Positions 23,801-31,372 of a DNA stretch of 34,224 nucleotides are shown in pieces. Positions within the stretch are counted from its first letter, which is position 1, and every line of letters begins with the position of its first letter. The stretch lies in contig PALM01000037.1 in the NCBI GenBank assembly GCA_002706365.1, positions 1-34,224 on the forward strand. The letters are read 5' to 3'. The notes below the pieces were generated by a model. It was not told the DNA's origin. It saw only the letters and a list, made by a program, of their open reading frames with translations, and made no database searches. The stretch comes from Flavobacteriales bacterium. GTDB lineage: Bacteria > Bacteroidota > Bacteroidia > Flavobacteriales_E > Vicingaceae. A program made the translations under genes and the position numbers.

Positions 23801-25159
23801 TTATTCTTTATTTAATTCAAGTCTCGTTCTAGCATTTTCCAAGAGTTCAGAATAAGTCAGGATTTTGATATTTTTAAGTGAATGTTGTAACTCTTTATAT
23901 GCTTGGAGACAATCATTGTCATAATCTTCTTTAGTCACTTTTGCCTTAACTGCATCACTTAGTTGACTATAGTCCTTAGAGAGTTTTTTCCAAGAGCCTA
24001 TAACTATCAGTGCTTTTGGCCGAATACTTTCAACGAACATTGTGTTACCAATTTCGTCATTAATAAACTCTCTTATTTTCTTTCCTCCAATCTTATATTC
24101 ATCATCATTATCCTTATTGATTGCTGTTATGTATCTTTCTGTTTGTGAGATAGCTATTGCTAAATCCTTGGAGGGGTAAAACTTCCCTCTTCCATTCCCA
24201 TAATCAAAAAGATATTGGTCAGGCCTTTTTAGTTCAACAATCTCAATGTCTCCTAAATGATTTATTAGGATTAGGTCAAATTGGGAACGCGAACTTCCTT
24301 CATGAATCACATACTTGTCAGTGTTGAGTAATGCAGGTACTCCAAAGATTGAATATTGTCCATAATCGCTCAATATTTTCTCCATCAAGTGCTCTGGTCC
24401 TGTGATACTAATTTTAGTGTACTTAAACTTTTCTGAGCCTATATTTTTCGCTTTAGGTTTTGTCAGTTTGTCTATGTCTAATATTTCCTCTACTGTATTA
24501 ATTAGCCACACAGTTTGCTTATTGATATGTTTTTCAATTACAACTTTAGATGATTCTCCTGATTCCAAATTATTCGTAAATGCTACAATGTCATCTTGGG
24601 TGAATTCACCACTTGCAAGAATTTCATCAAGTAGAAGTGAATAGTCTCTTTCAACTTCAATCTCAGAAGTATCAAGACCAAATTCAGAATTCATATATGG
24701 TACAACTCTATTAAAAACCCGTACTTTCTTGTCTTTTCCTTCTTCTCTATTGATTCGATTTATTGTTTCATAAAGAGTCTTGGTAACTTTAATTTCATTT
24801 CCATTGATACTATTAGAAACATGACCAATATGTATTCTTTCAATATTAGTATTTCCTAGGTTCTTAAATACCTCATAGACATTTTTAGCACCTTTTGGAG
24901 GATTTATTGGATTAGAATTTACAAGAGTTAGATTCTCATGGCTTAAGACTAAAGTAACTGAATAGTTGTCTTCCCATAGAGGAGAGGTAGATGTCGGAGA
25001 AAATCTTGTTTTGCCATAGACTAATTCAGTTTCCGAAACCTGCAATAAGACTTCTTCATCAAATTGATAAGTCCCGCCACTAGAAGAAATACTATCGAAC
25101 TGAGTTAAAGTGTTCAGCTTTGTTTCGAGTTTTTCTTTGACTGTCTTCTTGAATGCCAT
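23801..25159 (-). CDS. sduA: Shedu anti-phage nuclease, SduA (DUF4263) type
   Basis: A 452-residue protein. The C-terminal part (about 250-430) matches the Shedu/DUF4263 nuclease, a PD-(D/E)xK enzyme: RSQFDLILIN supplies D295, IEIVELKRPD supplies E309 and K311, and AISQTERYITAI supplies the downstream Gln/Tyr helix (Q339), followed by RPKALIVIGS and the closing ILTYSELLENA. The N-terminal about 230 residues are a separate beta-rich region of the kind that varies among Shedu proteins and is thought to sense infection. Shedu is a single-gene anti-phage system. The gene sits in a cassette-like unit: 24 bp upstream of the ATG is GTTGTGC (minus strand), and 7 bp downstream of the stop begins an attC-like site. 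Confidence 0.85.
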   Translation of the reverse strand: MAFKKTVKEKLETKLNTLTQFDSISSSGGTYQFDEEVLLQVSETELVYGKTRFSPTSTSPLWEDNYSVTLVLSHENLTLVNSNPINPPKGAKNVYEVFKNLGNTNIERIHIGHVSNSINGNEIKVTKTLYETINRINREEGKDKKVRVFNRVVPYMNSEFGLDTSEIEVERDYSLLLDEILASGEFTQDDIVAFTNNLESGESSKVVIEKHINKQTVWLINTVEEILDIDKLTKPKAKNIGSEKFKYTKISITGPEHLMEKILSDYGQYSIFGVPALLNTDKYVIHEGSSRSQFDLILINHLGDIEIVELKRPDQYLFDYGNGRGKFYPSKDLAIAISQTERYITAINKDNDDEYKIGGKKIREFINDEIGNTMFVESIRPKALIVIGSWKKLSKDYSQLSDAVKAKVTKEDYDNDCLQAYKELQHSLKNIKILTYSELLENARTRLELNKE

Positions 25160-25182
25160 TTTATAGGTCTGGTTTTAATAAT

Positions 25183-25218
25183 GCACAACAAGGGGCTAAA
25201 AAACACTCACTTGTTAGC
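25183..25218 (-). other. Degenerate attC-like end upstream of Shedu
   Basis: Minus-strand reading: CTAACAAG (25210-25217), 14-18 nt of T-rich spacer, then CCTTGTTGTGC (25183-25193). AACAAG and CTTGTT are exactly complementary, and CCTTGTTGTG is the exact complement of CACAACAAGG at the downstream end of the Shedu unit (23784-23793). The remaining gap, 25219-25383, shows nothing I can name. Confidence 0.45.
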
Positions 25219-25383
25219 AAATGGATAAGCTTGTTATCCAATATTTGATTAATTAGTCTTTTTGCAATATAATCACTAAAGGATTTGAAGCCAAATTGAT
25301 TGTATAAGAGCAGTTTAATGCCTCACCAACCACAAATTCCTCACCTTTGAACAAGTTCGAAGCAAGGAGCATGGAGTAGGGCT

Positions 25384-25746
25384 TCATTGTCTTATCAACC
25401 ACATATTCCTTTCATAGAACATGAGATTGTGAATAATCACCACAGCCCCATAGATAAATGCTGAGGTTCTAAAACCCATCTCCCACAAACACCAGCCCCC
25501 AAAGCCAAAAATGGCAAGTTCCAAAACCAACCTTATCCAACCCGGAGTCTTAACCACCGTTTTTCCAGAGCGGGAAGGGTCGTTTGGGACGGCGAAGATG
25601 CCCCATAGCAGTGTAAGTGTGAGTGCAGAGAGTGGAGGGAGGATAATGCTGAGGAAACCTTCGGTTAAGCTGGCTATATAAAATGCTGGCGCTAAGAAGG
25701 CTACTACTTCTAAGAGGAAGCGGAGGATGAGGTTGATATTGTTCAC
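25384..25746 (-). CDS. yrdB: YrdB family membrane protein (DUF2568)
   Basis: A 120-residue membrane protein with four hydrophobic segments. It has the features of the YrdB/DUF2568 family: LRFLLEVVAFLAPAF, LWGIFAVPNDPSRSGK (with the conserved P-x-D/N-P-S loop), TPGWIRLVLELAIFGFGGW and a closing FYERN-type end. The start codon is GTG. It is a single gene between the defence island and an 800-bp repeat-filled gap. The role of the family is unknown. Confidence 0.85.
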   Translation of the reverse strand: MNNINLILRFLLEVVAFLAPAFYIASLTEGFLSIILPPLSALTLTLLWGIFAVPNDPSRSGKTVVKTPGWIRLVLELAIFGFGGWCLWEMGFRTSAFIYGAVVIIHNLMFYERNMWLIRQ

Positions 25747-25816
25747 TTAGCTAATGTAGCAATTAAGAGCCTAGAACCTAGAGCCTAGAATCTAGACAAA
25801 ATGAAATATGAATGGC

Positions 25817-26300
25817 GCTGCCTGAGGTGGTTCCTGAGCATAGCCGAAGGACTCTTGTAGGCAGCAATTAGAAGAAGAAATATTAAAAACATCCGATTTT
25901 TACCACAAAAGCTATTCTCCGCCAGCCGGCGGATCATAGCTTCACAAAGGCCCCGCCAGCTGGCGGGTTGCGCAAAGGTCGCGGAGACATTTAAGTCCTA
26001 AATCCCGGCCATCGGCCTTTTACAGCAAGAGTTAGAGTTGAGAGCAAGAGAGGAATTAGTTTATGTGCCCTTATTTCATAATCAAAACCTAAAGTCAAGC
26101 TTCTGGCTTCATGCATCCAATAAAAAACTTTAACCATGGCGGTTACAGCGGCGCTTCGCTTCTCCTTCTTAGTAGTCTACTACGGAGAAGGAGCTCTGCG
26201 CAAAGTTCACGGTGACATTTAAGTCCTAAATCCTGGCCCCGGCCTTTTACAGCAAGGGTTAGAGTTGAGAGCAAGAGAGGAATTAGACTACATAAATTAA
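25817..26300 (-). repeat. Composite intergenic repeat, copy 12, with internal direct repeat
   Basis: Most of the 25747-26548 gap. It holds the GCTGCC hairpin (25817-25865); ACCACAAAAGC; TCCGCC-agcc-GGCGGA (25918-25933); the perfect CCCGCCAGCTGGCGGG (25952-25967); and a CTTCTCC/GGAGAAG hairpin (about 26158-26193) like the one at 11524-11556. A 74-bp block (25986-26059) recurs directly at 26214-26286 with few differences. From 26300 to 26548 only short phrases such as GAGCGGAGTCGAAGTGAAG are seen. No gene. Confidence 0.8.
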
Positions 26301-26548
26301 TCCTTAATCCTTACTCCTTGATCCTTCATCCTAACTTCAAGCGCCGCCCTGAGCGGAGTCGAAGTGAAGTCGAAGGACTGGTCTCTGGTTTCTTGCGAAG
26401 CTTAACCACAGCGATCGAAGAGTGAATTTTCAATCTGTGAATATCAGTCATTCATCATTCACACATTGATCATTGAACATTAAGTTCTGTGCTCTTAAAA
26501 TCTGAACTCTGAACACTGCTCGTTCCTGAGAATTTAATCGCAAAAAGA

Positions 26549-26863
26549 TTAGCGATCGAGCAACTTTCCCTTAATCTTCCTCATCAGCCCTTGAATCTTA
26601 TCAATCGCTGCACTCAAAGCGGCTTCTTGATTGCCGGCTCTGGCTTCTACCAAGACGGGCTCTTTGCCTCTTACTCTGGCTTCGATGCGCACTTGTATAT
26701 CGTCGGCGCCTTCTTTATCGGCGTTTTGATCGGATACGTGGACTTCCAATCTGGTGATGAGTTCTGAAAAATGCTTTAGGCCTTCTTCTAGACGTTCGGT
26801 GAAATAGGCTTCCATGTTCTGAGAGCCTTCGATGTTTTTGTCGGTGTTGATTTGAATGGTCAT
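26549..26863 (-). CDS. Ribosome hibernation factor, HPF/RaiA family
   Basis: A 104-residue member of the HPF/RaiA (sigma-54 modulation) family, in the short form without the long-HPF dimerisation tail. It shows the family pattern: MTIQINTDKNIEG, a helix EAYFTERLEEGLKHFSELI, strands RLEVHVSDQN and VRIEARVRGKEPVLVEARA, and a basic C-terminal helix AIDKIQGLMRKIKGKLLDR. Such proteins bind the 30S subunit at the decoding site and silence ribosomes in stationary phase. The variant motif suggests a paralogue rather than the main HPF. It is a lone gene. Confidence 0.85.
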   Translation of the reverse strand: MTIQINTDKNIEGSQNMEAYFTERLEEGLKHFSELITRLEVHVSDQNADKEGADDIQVRIEARVRGKEPVLVEARAGNQEAALSAAIDKIQGLMRKIKGKLLDR

Positions 26864-26959
26864 GTCTTTCTGCTTTTAATCTTCTATTATCAAATATCGT
26901 ATAGAATTGAGAAAGAAGATGATTCTAAGGTGTTAAGAATTTAGAAAAAGAGTTTAGAG

Positions 26960-27195
26960 ATTAGATGCGTCGTGCTGAGCGAAGTCGAAGCATTAGAGTT
27001 TAGACGGGATTTATTGAAGAAATTACAATCCGCTTTAACCACGGTGGCCCTCCTTCTGTCGGGCCGCGCAAAGGAGGCACCCTTCTTCGCTAAAGCTACG
27101 AAGGGCATTGCAGAGAACACTGAGGAAATTTCGAATCCCAATGCCGTCCTCGTCTTTTTATCCTTCGAAGCTCGAAGAGCGCAGAAGGACGTCCT
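26960..27195 (-). repeat. Composite intergenic repeat, copy 13
   Basis: Fills the 26864-27204 gap. It contains a 44-nt block (27030-27073) matching the reverse complement of 14660-14703, the hairpin CCCTTC-N14-GAAGGG (27080-27105), GCATTGCAGAGAACACTGAG, and the 50-bp TCCTTCGAAGCTCGAAGAGC block (27143-27194). Confidence 0.8.
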
Positions 27196-27204
27196 CGTCT
27201 TTAT

Positions 27205-27378
27205 TCAATCAATACTGCTAATCCCTCTTGTATTCTCTACTTGATCCGAACTGGCTGAGGTGTTTTGATCTTTTGCTTGATTGCTTTTAGCATCTTGATT
27301 AAAACTATAAATCAATGTTGCTGAGGTGATGGCAATGGCGATTAAGAGATCTTTGAAGTCGTAATCCTTTGATTCCAT
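27205..27378 (-). CDS. 57-residue single-span membrane microprotein
   Basis: A short gene giving MESKDYDFKDLLIAIAITSA, continuing as one membrane span (about residues 9-27) and a polar Ser/Asn/Gln-rich C-terminal tail of 30 residues. The ATG at 27378 is preferred to one nine codons upstream. A TAATTTTG box (27403-27410, minus strand) matches the -7 consensus, but no -33 TTG was found at the right distance. The stop directly abuts a repeat copy. Function unknown. It may be real, judging from its amphipathic layout; the evidence is modest. Confidence 0.5.
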   Translation of the reverse strand: MESKDYDFKDLLIAIAITSATLIYSFNQDAKSNQAKDQNTSASSDQVENTRGISSID

Positions 27379-27547
27379 GATGACTACTGTATAAAGTTTG
27401 GTCAAAATTAGAGCGCGCTTTGCTGGAAACGAAAGGAATTCAATTAAACTATTTAATATGGAAAATAGGGTTTGTATATATGATACTTAATGTCTCCTGC
27501 TTTGGATGTGGATGAAGGGCTTACTTTAATTACGTATTAGCTATTAC

Positions 27548-27690
27548 ACAGAAGTCCTGCCTTCGGCAGTCCTACACAGAGAAGACACCCTTCTTCGCTA
27601 AAGCTTAAACCTACGATTAGCTTCGGTTTACAAAGTCGAAGGGCATTGCAGAGTACACTGAGGGCATTTCTTAACTAAAAGCCGTCATTG
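27548..27690 (-). repeat. Composite intergenic repeat, copy 14, expanded hairpin
   Basis: Fills the 27379-27684 gap from 27548 on. CTGCC-ttc-GGCAG (27557-27569) is followed by CACAGAGAAGACAC. The CCCTTC/GAAGGG hairpin (27588-27593, 27638-27643) is the same element as 27080-27105 but with extra sequence in its loop that itself forms TAAACC-N13-GGTTTA (27606-27630). 27411-27547 shows nothing I can name. Confidence 0.8.
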
Positions 27691-28083
27691 TCTTCGTCCT
27701 GGAACGATGAAGTAATTAGCTGCGGCAACCACCACCACATACTCCACTCCAAGCATCCAAAAGCCAGGATCTCCGAAGAAGCTTGCATGACTGCCTCCTG
27801 CAGGTATAATGAATACTGGTACAGTGACCAATGCGTCTAAAACAATTGTGACTAGGAACATGAATGCGCCTAATAGTAAACCATTCGTCTTGACAGCTTT
27901 TCTGTTGTAGAACCTTAGACCAATGATAATGGCTGGAATTAGTGCCAGAGTTAGTGTCCAGTTTGCTTGTGCGTCTGCATCTTCCATTATGGGGATGTAG
28001 TAGGAGCCAACGAATGCGCTGACTCCTATTACCCAAACGATGATTGCTGAACTAACTACTCTCTTTAGATTAAGTGTTTTCAT
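27685..28083 (-). CDS. DUF5367-like four-span membrane protein
   Basis: A 132-residue membrane protein with four hydrophobic segments, resembling the DUF5367 family. The ATG giving MKTLNLKRVVSSAIIVW is chosen; it lies 10 bp after the stop of the NAD(P)-binding protein gene, while a longer reading would overlap that gene. Visible features are the KRVVSSAIIVWVIG start, FYNRK between spans, and GGSHASFFGDPGFW before the last span. It probably belongs to the same transcript as the NAD(P)-binding protein gene. Function unknown. Confidence 0.75.
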   Translation of the reverse strand: MKTLNLKRVVSSAIIVWVIGVSAFVGSYYIPIMEDADAQANWTLTLALIPAIIIGLRFYNRKAVKTNGLLLGAFMFLVTIVLDALVTVPVFIIPAGGSHASFFGDPGFWMLGVEYVVVVAAANYFIVPGRRQ

Positions 28084-28093
28084 CGCTTTTGAT

Positions 28094-28936
28094 TTAGATG
28101 TTTTGAGGCACTGATTGATTCCAAACACCGCTAGCTTTGGTTTTGGCTACATATTCATCAAAATCGGTGGCTGGTCTTCCCAATACGCTCTCCACATCAT
28201 TTGAGATGTCTTGATTTTCAGGATTGCCCAAGACTTCTTCGAACAAATAGCCAAATAACCAGACATATGAATCCGGCAAACCGGCCTGACTCATACCTGC
28301 CTTGAATTCCTCAATGCTTATGGGAATATAGCGGATCTCACGACCCAGACCTTTAGCCATGCTGTCTACCACTTCTCTGAAGGTCATTTTACGCGGACCA
28401 GTTACGGTGATGGTCTGTCCGTTATAACTATCGTCGATCAGGACTTTGGCCACCACCTCGGCAATGTCGTTGGCATCAACGAAAGGAATTTCAGCTTCTG
28501 GCATTGGAAGTGCTACCTCTCCAGCCAACACAAACTCTAAAAAGGCTCCTTCGCTGAAGTTCTGATCGAACCAAGAGGCTCTTACCAAGGTGTAATTCAA
28601 TCCGGAAGAGGCCACAATTTCTTCGCAGGCTTCGGCTTCTGATTCTCCTTTACCCGATAGCAAGACTACCTTCTCCAAGCCTTCTTTTAATGCTGCTTTG
28701 CTTAGATTGTCGATGGCTTCCTTAGCTCCTGGAACTGCCAAGTCTGGATAATAGACGATATACGCTCTGTCCATACCCCTTAATGCTTCTGCATAAGTGC
28801 TGGGATCTTCCCAATCGAATTTTGGATTGCTGTTTCTGCCGGCTACATGCACATCATGTCCGGCTGTTTTTAGAATGTTTACTACTCGGCTACCGGTTTT
28901 ACCGTTTCCGCCGATGACTAGGATTTGATCTTTCAT
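28094..28936 (-). CDS. NmrA-like NAD(P)-binding protein (atypical SDR)
   Basis: A 280-residue Rossmann-fold protein of the NmrA/atypical SDR type. The dinucleotide-binding loop is GGNGKTGSRV (8-17); VHVAGRNSNPKFDWEDPSTY follows, with an Arg after the second strand that suits NADP(H). Then come KVVLLSGKGESEAEACEEIV and NYTLVRASWFDQNFSEG, the usual middle blocks; a strict YxxxK is absent, as in NmrA-like members. Related proteins act as NAD(P)H-dependent reductases of quinones or as redox sensors. It lies downstream of the haem-binding/DUF1772 pair and 10 bp upstream of the DUF5367 gene. Confidence 0.88.
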   Translation of the reverse strand: MKDQILVIGGNGKTGSRVVNILKTAGHDVHVAGRNSNPKFDWEDPSTYAEALRGMDRAYIVYYPDLAVPGAKEAIDNLSKAALKEGLEKVVLLSGKGESEAEACEEIVASSGLNYTLVRASWFDQNFSEGAFLEFVLAGEVALPMPEAEIPFVDANDIAEVVAKVLIDDSYNGQTITVTGPRKMTFREVVDSMAKGLGREIRYIPISIEEFKAGMSQAGLPDSYVWLFGYLFEEVLGNPENQDISNDVESVLGRPATDFDEYVAKTKASGVWNQSVPQNI

Positions 28937-28984
28937 TTTGTTTAAGATTTATTGATGATTAATTGTATTTAAGAGTTTAAATGT

Positions 28985-29100
28985 TGTTTTGTGTGGGTCG
29001 AGGTCGAAGACCGAGTCCGGCTTTTAGAGCTATGAAAGTGTATCAAGTTCCAAAATGTCGGCCCCGGTCCCTGAGCTCCGTCGAAGGGTCGGACTCGGAC
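28985..29100. repeat. Intergenic repeat, GAGTCCG type
   Basis: A short copy in the 28937-29100 gap. It includes GGTCGAGGTCGAAGACCGAG, GGCCCCGGTCCCTGAGCTCC and CGAAGGGTCGGACTCGGACT. The CCCTGAGCTCCGTCGAAGGG stretch can fold as a hairpin. It separates the DUF1772 gene from the NAD(P)-binding protein gene, so the latter may have its own promoter. Confidence 0.65.
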
Positions 29101-29595
29101 TCATCTCCTGATATACATACCAATGACTACTGCAATGAATGAGATTAGCGAGAACACCGTCCTCACCGTATGTAATCTATTCCATTTGGATTCGTAGAAC
29201 TGTCGGAAGTCGGCGAGCTTTTCCATGCTTAACTCATTTAAGTTTTTTCCATCTAGCAATTCGTTCAGTGGTACATTGCCCATGCCGGTTACACCAAAGG
29301 TGCCTACCGTATAGGTGATTGCCGCGATGAGCATGAAGATGAACATGGTTTTATTCGCACTGTAGCTCTGATAGGTCACCAACCAAAGCAAGATCATGCT
29401 GCCAAAGAATACCACAAAGAATGCTGGATTGAGTATGGCTCTGTTGATCGACTGCATACTTTCTAAATAAGTGAGGTCTGCTAGTCGTTTTGTGCCGGGG
29501 ATTACCGATACCGACCAGGCGTAAAAGAAGCCTGCGGATAATCCAGTAATTACTACGGCGCTTAATAGTGAGATCGATTTGAATGAGATTTCCAT
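29101..29595 (-). CDS. DUF1772 (anthrone oxygenase-like) membrane protein
   Basis: A 164-residue protein with four hydrophobic segments, of the DUF1772 family. Characteristic blocks: GLSAGFFYAWSVSVIPGTKRL, MQSINRAILNPAFFVVFFG (the N-R-A-I-x-N-P motif), GTFGVTGMGNVPLNELL, and WNRLHTVRTVFSLISF (the W-x3-H-x3-R motif). Fungal relatives include anthrone oxygenases; the bacterial function is unknown. It starts 10 bp after the haem-binding protein gene, forming an operon with it. It probably works with redox proteins at the inner membrane. Confidence 0.85.
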   Translation of the reverse strand: MEISFKSISLLSAVVITGLSAGFFYAWSVSVIPGTKRLADLTYLESMQSINRAILNPAFFVVFFGSMILLWLVTYQSYSANKTMFIFMLIAAITYTVGTFGVTGMGNVPLNELLDGKNLNELSMEKLADFRQFYESKWNRLHTVRTVFSLISFIAVVIGMYIRR

Positions 29596-29605
29596 GATTA
29601 TAGAT

Positions 29606-29959
29606 TTATAGGTTTTTAGTTTCTAGCCATCTTTTCAAGATGTATGATTCTTCTTGAGTGAGCTTTTCCCCATCTGCCTTAGGCATCCTTTTTTCGATAT
29701 AAACCGCACGATTGATTCGCTCTGCGCGCTTCTCCATATTCTTCTTGGTGAAAATGAAGAAGGGGTTTTGCTTGATATGACAAGTATTGCATTTGGTCTT
29801 TAGGACTTGAAAGGCCAAAGCCTTTAGTTCATCTGTCTCATCTGTTTCCGTAATTGGATGAGTGAGCTTTGTGGATTCCTCTGACTTAAATGCCAATAGT
29901 GAGGTAGCAATAAGAACTATTAGAATAAGGAGTAAGCTTTCATTGATATTGACATTCAT
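29606..29959 (-). CDS. Membrane-anchored haem-binding (c-type) protein
   Basis: A 117-residue protein with an N-terminal membrane anchor or uncleaved signal (about 8-24) and a c-type haem-binding domain. CNTCH (57-61) is a CxxCH site for covalent haem, with H61 as one axial ligand; RMP (M92) is a likely second ligand. KRINRAVYIEKRMPKADG, then LTQEESYILKRWLE, matches the haem-binding domain family of Bacteroidota. The domain would face the periplasm. It is first gene of the run with DUF1772, NAD(P)-binding and DUF5367 genes. Upstream, two direct repeats 21 bp apart suggest control by the neighbouring AraC protein. Confidence 0.85.
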   Translation of the reverse strand: MNVNINESLLLILIVLIATSLLAFKSEESTKLTHPITETDETDELKALAFQVLKTKCNTCHIKQNPFFIFTKKNMEKRAERINRAVYIEKRMPKADGEKLTQEESYILKRWLETKNL

Positions 29960-30012
29960 TTTATTAGCTTTAGAATTCGAGGGTAAAATTCTAAAGCGCT
30001 AAGTGCCTGGGC

Positions 30013-30048
30013 TTGACACATTAAGCCAATGTTTTGACATTTTCTGCC
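30013..30048 (-). promoter_or_regulatory. Direct-repeat AraC-type operator
   Basis: Two 15-nt half-sites share TTGACANNTTNNGCC: 30013-30027 and 30034-30048. The period is 21 bp, two helical turns, the arrangement typical of AraC-family binding sites. They lie between the stop of the AraC gene and the start of the haem-binding protein gene (54 bp away). Confidence 0.6.
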
Positions 30049-30062
30049 AAATGCTAGAAAGC

Positions 30063-31049
30063 CTACTGTTTACGGTACTCGAGAGGGGAAAGTCCAGTCC
30101 ATCGCTTAAAGGCGCGATTGAAGGCGGTTTGATCGGAGAAGCCCGTTTCAAAGGCAATTTCGGCCAGACTGCGGTCGGTATTTTTAAGGAGGTCTTTGGC
30201 GACTTCTTCCTGACTTTTGCGGATAAGGTCCCTAAAGCTTAGCTGGTCTTCTGCCAAACGGCGACTCAAAGTGCGGTTACTCATGCCCAATTGAGTGGCA
30301 ATCTCATCAATAGCTGGTATGCCAGATGGCAATGCATTTCTGATAAGGTGTTCCACATCATCTGCAAGCCTATCGCCTCCCAACGCTATGCCTTGGGTTT
30401 CTTCTTTTACTCGCTCAATAAGGAAGTTATTGATCTCCCTATCCGCTTTGGCTGTCCGCATATGCAAGTCAGCCGTTTTATAACGAATAGAATAATGATC
30501 CTGCTCAAATAGGATCTCACACTGAAAAGCTTGCTCATAGCTGCTGAGGTCGGCAGGTGCGGCATGTTTGAACTTAACTTGAGTAGGGATAATCTTGCTC
30601 TCTGTCATAGCCTGCAATACCACAACAGTAGCCGAGAGGGTAGCTTCATTGGAAAGTTCCAAGCCTCTGCGATGTGGTTCGCGATTCAGATAGATATAAG
30701 CATCCTCGCCCTTTTCCACCACTTCGAAGTCGTAGGTGTTCGAGAGCATTTTAAAGTAGCGCTCAGAGCGGGCAAAGATCTCCCCAGCCCAAGAGCAAGT
30801 GCGCCAGGATAGTCCGAGCACCCCATAATCCTCTATCTTCATTTCTTGTCCAACCCGAATTGAAAATCCCGGACCCAACTTATCATCCAGGAATTCATGC
30901 AAAAAAAAGAAGTGATCGGCCGGCACGGCTTTGATCTCTTCTACTTTATCTATGGGTGTGGGTAGATCGACCAATTCATCTCGCTTCAAGCCTTCTTTTA
31001 GGGCATGCTTGAGCATCTTTTGATATAGATGAATTGAGATGTACTTCAT
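30063..31049 (-). CDS. AraC-family transcriptional regulator
   Basis: A 328-residue regulator. Residues about 20-200 resemble the arabinose-binding-like N-terminal domain found in OruR/ArgR-type AraC regulators. The C-terminal 95 residues are the double helix-turn-helix: IDEIATQLGMSNRTLSRRLA, then RSLAEIAFETGFSDQTAFNR and AFKRWTGLSPLEYRKQ, the closing signature of the family. It would bind the direct repeats just downstream of its own gene and control the haem-binding/DUF1772 operon. The ligand is unknown. A small palindrome ATACC-gaatt-GGTAT (31051-31065) abuts its start codon. Confidence 0.9.
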   Translation of the reverse strand: MKYISIHLYQKMLKHALKEGLKRDELVDLPTPIDKVEEIKAVPADHFFFLHEFLDDKLGPGFSIRVGQEMKIEDYGVLGLSWRTCSWAGEIFARSERYFKMLSNTYDFEVVEKGEDAYIYLNREPHRRGLELSNEATLSATVVVLQAMTESKIIPTQVKFKHAAPADLSSYEQAFQCEILFEQDHYSIRYKTADLHMRTAKADREINNFLIERVKEETQGIALGGDRLADDVEHLIRNALPSGIPAIDEIATQLGMSNRTLSRRLAEDQLSFRDLIRKSQEEVAKDLLKNTDRSLAEIAFETGFSDQTAFNRAFKRWTGLSPLEYRKQ

Positions 31050-31149
31050 GATACCGAATTGGTATGTGAAGATAGATTTTTCTAAGAATCTAGAATATAG
31101 AGCCTAAAGTTTAGATAAATCAGAAATCATCAAATTTTGGTTATCAGTA

Positions 31150-31300
31150 TTTTTTGGGTCACCGAGGACCTGCCTTCGGCAGTCCTGCACGGAGAAGACA
31201 CAGCGATTGCAGAGACATTTTGTACCAAAATGCCTTTGCAATCTTGGTGATAAACCTTTGTACCTTAGTGTTTAAGGCTGATGTAGTTCATTTACGAATT
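31150..31300 (+). repeat. Composite intergenic repeat, copy 16
   Basis: In the 31050-31372 gap. It contains CACCGAGGAC, the CTGCC-ttc-GGCAG hairpin (within 31166-31185), then CACGGAGAAGACAC as at 27572-27587, and CTTAGTGTTTAAGGCTGATG, a diverged form of the GTGGTTAAAGCGGATGG phrase. No gene is seen in the gap. Confidence 0.7.
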
Positions 31301-31372
31301 GCATTTCATCCTAAATTTCAAGTCTAGGTTCTAGGCTCTAAATTCTAGGTTCTAGTCTTTGCAAAGCAAAGG

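Noticed and set aside
30003-30242. Plus-strand reading frame opposite the end of the AraC gene
   Set aside because: It is antisense to the conserved AraC helix-turn-helix coding sequence and has no independent support.
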